NCBI GenBank assembly: GCA_002869465.1
Contig: PKSW01000341.1
Coordinates: forward strand, 1 to 17,286
Direction of reading: 5' to 3'
DNA: 17,286 bases
Source of the DNA: Marinilabiliales bacterium
Lineage (GTDB): Bacteria > Bacteroidota > Bacteroidia > Bacteroidales > F082
Below are positions 12,532-17,286 of the stretch, piece after piece. Numbering within the stretch: position 1 is the first letter of the stretch; each line of letters opens with the position of its first letter. The notes below the pieces were generated by a model. It ran no database searches. It was not told the origin of the DNA and saw nothing but the letters and a program-made list of their open reading frames with translations. A program made the translations under genes and the position numbers.

Positions 12532-12572
12532 AATAAAGAATTCTCTCTTTTCGGGTAAATTCTTTATTTTTT
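12532..12572 (+). terminator. Rho-independent terminator after the 11905 gene
   Basis: A perfect 11-bp inverted repeat, AATAAAGAATT (12532-12542) and AATTCTTTATT (12558-12568), encloses a 15-nt loop and runs into T-rich DNA. The stem is AT-rich, as is common here. An alternative pairing AATTTAC (12525-12531) with GTAAATT (12555-12561) competes with it. It separates this gene from rplS. Confidence 0.6.
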
Positions 12573-12625
12573 CTTCACTATTCTTGAATACCTCAGGTGT
12601 TGAATTCTTTTTTTACCACTTTTTA

Positions 12626-12655
12626 TTTGCACTTAAATAAATAGCTGTATATTTG
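12626..12655 (+). promoter_or_regulatory. rplS promoter
   Basis: TATATTTG (12648-12655) is an exact -7 match (TAnnTTTG), and TTTG (12626-12629) lies 18 bases upstream as a -33. The transcript would have a leader of roughly 35-40 nt before the rplS ATG. This is the clearest complete promoter in the window and supports Bacteroidota sigma-70 usage. Confidence 0.75.
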
Positions 12656-12698
12656 CACTCATTTTTCAAGAATCACCGATAAGCTTAAGAATAAGAAG

Positions 12699-13052
12699 AT
12701 GAGCAAGAACGAATTATTACAACTGGTTGAAGACTCAGTACAAGTGAAAGAATTCCCCAAATTTAAAGCAGGGGATACTATTACCGTTACTTATAAAATT
12801 AAAGAGGGCGAAAAAGAACGTCAGCAAAAATACCAGGGCGTTGTATTACAACGTGTTGGAAGCGGTCCGACAGAAACATTTACCGTTAGAAAAATTTCGG
12901 GCAACATAGGGGTAGAAAGAATTTTCCCGATCGCCTCCCCTTTTATTGAAGAGATTGTAGTAAATAAAGTGGGTGTTGTTAGAAGAGCTCGTATCTTTTA
13001 CTTCAGAAAACTTCGTGGTAAAAAAGCCAGAATCAAAGAGAAAAGAATGTAA
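12699..13052 (+). CDS. rplS: 50S ribosomal protein L19
   Basis: This is a 117-residue basic protein located at the interface of the two ribosomal subunits. The sequence has the L19 pattern: LVEDSVQVKEFPKFKAGDTITVTYKIKEGEKERQQKYQGVVLQRVGSGPTETFTVRKISGNIGVERIFPIASPFIEEIVV, followed by the conserved RRARIFYFRKLRGKKARIKEKRM tail. Length is normal. It is transcribed from its own promoter just upstream and ends in a hairpin terminator shared with the convergent rlmB. No ribosomal-protein-type autoregulatory structure could be recognised in the short leader. Confidence 0.97.
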   Translation: MSKNELLQLVEDSVQVKEFPKFKAGDTITVTYKIKEGEKERQQKYQGVVLQRVGSGPTETFTVRKISGNIGVERIFPIASPFIEEIVVNKVGVVRRARIFYFRKLRGKKARIKEKRM

Positions 13053-13073
13053 TTCTTTCCAAAAAAAGCATAT

Positions 13074-13107
13074 AAAAACTCCTACCAGGCCGGTGGGAGT
13101 TTTTTTT
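13074..13107. terminator. Bidirectional terminator between rplS and rlmB
   Basis: The hairpin ACTCCTACC-AGGCC-GGTGGGAGT (13078-13100) has one T:G position in the stem. It is flanked by AAAAA on the left and eight T on the right, so either strand reads a stem followed by a U-tract. It lies 25 bp after the rplS stop and touches the end of the convergent rlmB gene. Confidence 0.8.
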
Positions 13108-13855
13108 ATTGTATTTCCTTTTGTCTCACAATTTCATACATCAGTACACCGGCAGCCACTGAAACATTCAGCGATTCGATCTCGCCCAGCATGGGTATTT
13201 TCGCATGAATGGTAGCCCGCTTTAAATATTCACCTGAAACACCTTCCCCTTCCGAACCAAGGATCAATGCCAGCGGCCCCGAAAGGTCAACGTGATAATA
13301 TAAATCTTCTGCTTTTTCTGTAGCTGCGGCAATCTTCAAACCGGAATTTGTTAAAAATTCAATGGTATCTTTCAGGTTGTCACTTCTACAAATCGGCACC
13401 TTAAAAATAGCACCGGCTGATGATTTAATGGTTCCGGAATTTAACTGGGCCGAGCTTTTTGACGGTATAACCACCGCATGAACCCCGGTAGCTTCTGCCG
13501 TTCGTAAAATTGCACCAAAATTCCTGACATCTGTAATCCTGTCGAGTATTAACACCAGGGGAATTTTACCCTGTTCAAAAATAGCAGGTATGATTTGTTC
13601 AATATTATCAAATACAATAGGTGAAATATAGGCCACAATTCCCTGGTGATTTTTACGGGTAAGCCTGTTCAGTTTTTCAATAGGAACGAATTGATAAGGA
13701 ATTCCCATCTCTTTCACCTGTTGCATCAATTCAGAAAAGTTGTCACTTCGCAATCCCTTTTGAATAAAGATCTTTTCAACTTCTTTACCCGCATCAATGG
13801 CCTCAAGAACCGGCCTGATGCCGTAGACCATATCCTGTTTATAATCTTCTTTCAT
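13106..13855 (-). CDS. rlmB: 23S rRNA (guanosine(2251)-2'-O)-methyltransferase
   Basis: This is a SPOUT (TrmH-type) enzyme that 2'-O-methylates the 23S rRNA peptidyltransferase loop with SAM. The N-terminal substrate-binding domain contains VYGIRPVLEAIDAGKEVEKIFIQKGL and LNRLTRKNHQGIVAYISP. The catalytic knot has LILDRITDVRNFGAILRTAEATGVHAVVIP (Asn/Arg of motif 1), SAGAIFKVPICR, and LILGSEGEGVSGEYLKRATIHAKIPMLGEIESLNVSVAAGVLMYEI. From MKEDYKQ (13855) it is 249 residues, the usual length and free of overlap with rmuC; in-frame ATGs at 13876 and 13867 would overlap the rmuC end. It is probably co-transcribed with rmuC. Assignment to RlmB over other TrmH paralogs rests on length and the N-terminal domain. 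Confidence 0.9.
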   Translation of the reverse strand: MKEDYKQDMVYGIRPVLEAIDAGKEVEKIFIQKGLRSDNFSELMQQVKEMGIPYQFVPIEKLNRLTRKNHQGIVAYISPIVFDNIEQIIPAIFEQGKIPLVLILDRITDVRNFGAILRTAEATGVHAVVIPSKSSAQLNSGTIKSSAGAIFKVPICRSDNLKDTIEFLTNSGLKIAAATEKAEDLYYHVDLSGPLALILGSEGEGVSGEYLKRATIHAKIPMLGEIESLNVSVAAGVLMYEIVRQKEIQ

Positions 13856-13859
13856 CTTA

Positions 13860-15170
13860 TTATTCATCGGTTTCAAGATATTCGGCAGGAAGGCTTTTTT
13901 TTGTGATCACTCCCATTGTTTTTAATTGCTCCGCCTGGTTGATCAGGTCACCCCTGCCGGATACTAATTTCTTATGGGCTTCATTATAAGCTCTTTCGGC
14001 ACCTGCTATACTTTTACCGATATCTTCCAGGTCTTTCACAAAATTCACGAATTTATCATATAACAAACCACCTCTTTTGGCTATTTCGATGGCATTTTGC
14101 GTTTGTTTTTCATATTTCCAGATAGAAGCCACTGTCCTTAATGTGGCCAGTAAGGTGGTCGGACTCACAATGATTACCTTCTGTTGCCAGGCATAATTAA
14201 AAAGCTCATGGTCGTTCTGCACTGCAAGCCCAAAGGCAGGCTCAATTGGCAGGAACATCAGCACAAAATCGGGGGAGTTGATACCCAGCAGTGATGCGTA
14301 ATTTTTATCACTTAGTTCCTTAATGTGTTTCCTGATGGAATCCAGGTGCTTCTTTAATAAAATGTCTCGTTGCACTTCTGTATCAGCACTTGCGAATTCC
14401 GTATAAGCTGTCAGCGATACTTTGGAGTCAATGACCAGGTGTTTTTCTTCCGGCAAGCGGATTACCACATCGGGCCGTAATATGTTTCCATCCTCAGATT
14501 TGCCTGTGAATTGCATATAATATTCTTCGCCCTTGATCAATCCGCTGCGTTCAAGCACCCGCTCCAAAATTACTTCACCCCAGTTGCCTTGCTTTTTCGA
14601 ATCTGATTTCAATGCCTTTGTTAAATCCTTTGCATCTTTATCGAGTGCAAGGCTCAGTTCATGCAGTTTTCTCAGCTCTACCTTCAAATCCGTCTGATCT
14701 TTTAATCCTTGCTTATAGGTGTCTTCTACTTTTTTCTCAAAATCCCTGATCTTTTCTTTTAAAGGATTGATCAACTCAACCATATTTTTCACACTTGTCT
14801 GGCTGAATTCCAGCGTATTTTGTTTCAATATTTTATTGGCGATGTTTTCAAACTCAGTAGCGAACTTTTTCTGTAATTCTTCCAATTGTTTTCGCTCATT
14901 ATCAAGCTTCTCTGATAAGTGTTCGAAATCAGACTGGTATTTTACATTTTGCTGAACCGCTTTTTCACGGTTATCAGTTTCTTTTTGAAGCTCTGTTCTT
15001 AGAACAGAAAGTTCCGCTTCCAGACCTTCATTTTTTGATATCAAAACACTTGCATGGTTTTCCAGTGCCTTTTCTTTGTTTAAGAATTTATTCTTGTTAT
15101 AAAGCTGGACGATAATAAAACTGATGATAAATCCTATAACACCTCCTACTGAAAGATAAACAAACTCCAT
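13860..15170 (-). CDS. rmuC: DNA recombination protein RmuC homolog
   Basis: This is a 436-residue protein. It has an N-terminal membrane anchor (about 5-24, YLSVGGVIGFIISFIIVQLY), a long coiled coil rich in Lys and Glu (about 30-190), then the RmuC domain with QGNWGEVILERVLERSGL and a PD-(D/E)xK-like nuclease core: LRPDVVIRLPEEKHLVIDSKVSLTAY (D234, D248, K250). The region FVLMFLPIEPAFGLAVQ and VIIVSPTTLLATLRTVASIW follows, both typical of the family. RmuC limits inversions at short repeats and is predicted to be a nuclease. It is the upstream gene of the minus-strand pair rmuC-rlmB. A near-consensus -7 (TAGATTTT on the minus strand, 15196-15203) lies about 25 bases upstream. Confidence 0.93.
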   Translation of the reverse strand: MEFVYLSVGGVIGFIISFIIVQLYNKNKFLNKEKALENHASVLISKNEGLEAELSVLRTELQKETDNREKAVQQNVKYQSDFEHLSEKLDNERKQLEELQKKFATEFENIANKILKQNTLEFSQTSVKNMVELINPLKEKIRDFEKKVEDTYKQGLKDQTDLKVELRKLHELSLALDKDAKDLTKALKSDSKKQGNWGEVILERVLERSGLIKGEEYYMQFTGKSEDGNILRPDVVIRLPEEKHLVIDSKVSLTAYTEFASADTEVQRDILLKKHLDSIRKHIKELSDKNYASLLGINSPDFVLMFLPIEPAFGLAVQNDHELFNYAWQQKVIIVSPTTLLATLRTVASIWKYEKQTQNAIEIAKRGGLLYDKFVNFVKDLEDIGKSIAGAERAYNEAHKKLVSGRGDLINQAEQLKTMGVITKKSLPAEYLETDE

Positions 15171-15342
15171 TGATTATTTTTTTGAGTAAAATTACAAAAT
15201 CTACGCCTGAAGTTAACGAGAAACAGTGGATTTCAGAAATAACTAAAATTCAATATTATCCATACCTTGTGATAACATTCCTTGATTGTCTTTTATTTTC
15301 TTCAAAAATTCACTAATTTTATGGTGCTTAAAGATTTCACTG

Positions 15343-16149
15343 ATGAAAACCGCAACCATTTTCATTTCATTTCTGGTTTGCCTCCTGCTGCCCATGCAAG
15401 CTGATGCTCAGAGCTATACAGCACCCAGCCCTATCATGACGAAAAAACTACTTAAAGATTTTATTCATGCGCATATAGTTTACCCTGAAGAAGCAAAGAG
15501 AGCCCACACTGAAGGTAATGTCGTGTTAAATTTCAATATTGACAAAAATGGTCAAATAACTGATCGTTGGGTATCAAAACATGTATCTGATGCGATTGAT
15601 AGTTCTGCCTTGCAATTATTTGACCTGATTATTTGGAATCCCGCTACATCCTATGGAATTCCAATTGAAAGTACCAGTGAGTTTGAAATATCATACAATT
15701 TAAAAAAGTACGCAAAATATGTTAAGTCAAGGGGATATGATCAGATAATTTATAAAGATTTCGGTATTGACTCATCCAATAGTATATATAGTTTAAAACA
15801 ATTAACAGCGCCACCAAAACCCATCATTTCTGACAAATACGATGGTTTGGAAGACTTAATTTACAAAGAAATGAAGTATCCTGAAGAAGCTCAAAAACTG
15901 GGCATCAAAGGAAGCGTTACACTATCATTCATAATTGAGGTCAATGGCCTTCCTTCAAATATTTATATTGAAGAAAATCTGGGTGGCGGTTGCTGCGAAG
16001 AGTCGATAAGGATATTGCAATTGATTAAATGGGCTCCGGGGATTATAGAGGATTTATATGTCAGAACAAAATATGAAATGAAATTTTATTTCAATCCTGC
16101 CGATAATCGCAGTAAGCACATACCAAACCAATCTAATTCAGGACTATAA
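15343..16149 (+). CDS. Exported protein with two TonB C-terminal-like domains
   Basis: From ATG 15343 this is a 268-residue protein. The signal peptide is MKTATIFISFLVCLLLPMQADA with mature start QSYTAPSP. Domain 1 has HIVYPEEAKRAHTEGNVVLNFNIDKNGQITDRWV; domain 2 has MKYPEEAQKLGIKGSVTLSFIIEVNGLPSNIYIEENLGGGCCEESIRILQLIKWAPG. Both are TonB-C-like folds. No proline-rich periplasmic spacer or retained N-terminal anchor is seen, so it is not a classical energy transducer. It may be a soluble periplasmic protein in an envelope complex. An in-frame TTG at 15286 was rejected because it would put a hydrophobic stretch before this good signal peptide. The vicinal CC before ESIRIL is noteworthy but is also seen in other TonB-C paralogs of the phylum. 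Confidence 0.8.
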   Translation: MKTATIFISFLVCLLLPMQADAQSYTAPSPIMTKKLLKDFIHAHIVYPEEAKRAHTEGNVVLNFNIDKNGQITDRWVSKHVSDAIDSSALQLFDLIIWNPATSYGIPIESTSEFEISYNLKKYAKYVKSRGYDQIIYKDFGIDSSNSIYSLKQLTAPPKPIISDKYDGLEDLIYKEMKYPEEAQKLGIKGSVTLSFIIEVNGLPSNIYIEENLGGGCCEESIRILQLIKWAPGIIEDLYVRTKYEMKFYFNPADNRSKHIPNQSNSGL

Positions 16150-16182
16150 TAGTTCACGTACCGATTCATTAATCAATTTTTC

Positions 16183-16212
16183 TTGCATGCAAATTCAAAA
16201 AAATTAACTTTG
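16183..16212 (+). promoter_or_regulatory. Promoter of the DUF3078 gene
   Basis: TAACTTTG (16205-16212) is an exact -7 match (TAnnTTTG). TTG at 16183-16185 lies 19 bases upstream and serves as the -33. The leader to ATG 16241 is about 20-25 nt, AT-rich, with no Shine-Dalgarno. Confidence 0.7.
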
Positions 16213-16240
16213 CATTTTTTTAGATTAATTAATATTCATT

Positions 16241-17143
16241 ATGAAAAGATTTCTACTAATAACCTTGTTATCAGGGTTTTTTATCGCACAAGCGCAAAAC
16301 GACACCATCCAGCTTGGTAACTGGACCATCATGGGTAAAATTAGCGCTAACTTCTCTCAGAGTTACTTTGCTAACTGGTCTGCCGGTGGTGAGAACTCAA
16401 TTAATACCATTGGAAAATTTAATATGAATGCGAATTACCTCAGCGGTAAACATGGTTTTACCAATTGGCTTAACCTGGCCTTGGGTTATTCAATTATTGG
16501 TGATGGAACTCCAATGAAAACAGATGATAAAATTGAATATATCCCCGGTTACACTTACGAGCTCAAAGGACCTTGGTTATTTTCAGTGATGGGGAAATTT
16601 GGCACCCAATTCGCTAAAGGTTATGATTATAGTGTAGATTCATCCAACTACATATCCAAGTTTATGGCACCTGGATACATTGATATAGGCCCTGGTATCC
16701 AGTACAAACCTAATGATTGGTTTTTGCTCAATATATCACCGGCTACAGCTGCATGGATGATTGTTAACGATCAAGAATTGGCCAATGAAGGATCATTTGG
16801 ATTAACGCCGGCTGATACTATTAATGGCGTAGTTCAAAATGCAAAAAAATCTAAATTCATGTTTGGTGCTAAACTTTTAGCAGCTTTATCTAAAGAAGTG
16901 GCAAAGAATATTACCCTGGGAACCAAACTTGAGCTTTTTTCTGACTACTTGGACGAACCCCAAAATATTGATATAAACTGGGAGGTTCTGATCGGCTTGA
17001 AAGTTAATAGCTGGCTTAATGTCGATCTCTCAACTCAATTAATTTATGATAACGATATTATGATTACCGATAAAAATGGCAATACAGGGCCCAGGACTCA
17101 ATTCAAAGAGTTTCTGATGCTCAGCGTAGGATTTGCCTTTTAA
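16241..17143 (+). CDS. DUF3078 outer-membrane beta-barrel protein
   Basis: This is a 300-residue protein. The signal peptide MKRFLLITLLSGFFIAQAQ is followed by NDTIQLGNWTIMGKISANFSQSYFANWSAGGENSINTIGKFNMNANYLSGKHGFTNWLNLALGYS. The FANWSAGGENSI segment is the signature of DUF3078. The rest alternates amphipathic strands typical of an outer-membrane barrel and ends KEFLMLSVGFAF with a terminal Phe, as outer-membrane barrels do. Function is unknown. It is monocistronic with its own promoter or read into the next gene, which starts 7 bp later. Confidence 0.85.
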   Translation: MKRFLLITLLSGFFIAQAQNDTIQLGNWTIMGKISANFSQSYFANWSAGGENSINTIGKFNMNANYLSGKHGFTNWLNLALGYSIIGDGTPMKTDDKIEYIPGYTYELKGPWLFSVMGKFGTQFAKGYDYSVDSSNYISKFMAPGYIDIGPGIQYKPNDWFLLNISPATAAWMIVNDQELANEGSFGLTPADTINGVVQNAKKSKFMFGAKLLAALSKEVAKNITLGTKLELFSDYLDEPQNIDINWEVLIGLKVNSWLNVDLSTQLIYDNDIMITDKNGNTGPRTQFKEFLMLSVGFAF

Positions 17144-17150
17144 AAGGTTC

Positions 17151-17286
17151 ATGAAAAAAATTGGCATACTGTCGGACACGCATGGATTTATACATCCGGG
17201 TATGTCCGATTTTTTTAAGGACTGTGATGAAATTTGGCATGCCGGCGATATTGGTAATATTGAAACCGCTGACGAGCTGTCAAAAC
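17151..17286 (+). CDS. Metallophosphoesterase (YfcE/MJ0936-like), N-terminal fragment
   Basis: This is the first 45 codons of a gene cut by the right edge. It reads MKKIGILSDTHGFIHPGMSDFFKDCDEIWHAGDIGN, with the two metal-site motifs DxH (D9, H11) and GDxGN (in HAGDIGN) of the calcineurin-like phosphoesterase superfamily. The short spacing between them matches the YfcE/MJ0936 family of small phosphodiesterases with two metal ions. The start lies 7 bp after the DUF3078 stop, suggesting co-transcription. The remaining motifs are outside the window. Confidence 0.85.
   Translation, partial: MKKIGILSDTHGFIHPGMSDFFKDCDEIWHAGDIGNIETADELSK

Noticed and set aside
12656..12698. Ribosomal-protein leader structure before rplS
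   Set aside because: The leader is about 40 nt with no stable stem; nothing resembles a known leader motif.
16002..16010. Vicinal CC in the TonB-C protein as an arsenic-binding site
   Set aside because: The gene is about 6 kb from the ars block on unrelated context, and CC at this place also occurs in ordinary TonB-C paralogs.
1..17286. CRISPR arrays, insertion sequences, tRNA genes, toxin-antitoxin pairs, prophage genes
   Set aside because: Looked for on both strands. No spaced direct repeats, transposase motifs, cloverleaf patterns or phage-like proteins were found.

Overview
The window looks like Bacteroidota chromosome, probably Bacteroidales/Marinilabiliales-like, although the taxon is an inference. 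The evidence is AT-rich DNA, several -7 elements fitting the Bacteroidota form TAnnTTTG, few Shine-Dalgarno sites, and lineage-typical proteins (DUF3078, a PepSY-like secreted protein, a TonB-C protein, an M1 peptidase with a Bacteroidota-style N-terminus). No tRNA, rRNA, CRISPR array, transposase or integrase was seen, and no gap between genes exceeds 300 bases.

Layout. (1) 1-281, minus: the start of a secreted M1 metallopeptidase. (2) 385-6791, plus: arsenic module A. It holds an ArsR repressor, a small cytosolic thioredoxin-fold protein (CPNC), an exported ArsF-like thioredoxin-fold protein (CATC), a CcdA-like ArsG membrane protein, an ArsP organoarsenical permease, a beta-barrel outer-membrane protein, a DGC-domain cysteine protein, a membrane-anchored thioredoxin (CVAC), a lipoprotein and a second beta-barrel. 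(3) 6831-10117, plus: arsenic module B. It holds a second ArsR, a rhodanese-fold protein lacking the catalytic cysteine, a GDCCVxC-family protein, thioredoxin-coupled arsenate reductase ArsC, methyltransferase ArsM and the Acr3 arsenite exporter. (4) 10138-17286: housekeeping and lineage genes: a PepSY-like protein (minus), a small membrane protein, trmD, a secreted protein of unknown function, rplS, then rlmB and rmuC (both minus), a TonB-C protein, a DUF3078 protein and the start of a phosphodiesterase.

How it works together. Module B reads as the inorganic arsenic route: ArsC reduces arsenate to arsenite, Acr3 exports arsenite, and ArsM methylates part of it. Module A reads as the organoarsenical route: ArsF/ArsG-type nitroaromatic arsenical reduction and efflux plus ArsP, whose known substrates include the trivalent methylarsenical that ArsM makes. 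Module A is marked by three 18-bp dyads of the same geometry, GTTCG-N8-CGAA(C/T): before arsR, before the thioredoxin-arsF-arsG genes and before arsP. The least-described part is the thiol and envelope arm of module A. Three thioredoxin-fold proteins flank a CcdA-like protein with one cysteine in each half, and two outer-membrane barrels and a lipoprotein follow, the last barrel and the lipoprotein carrying vicinal cysteines. This could be a trans-envelope dithiol relay and extrusion route, which is inference.
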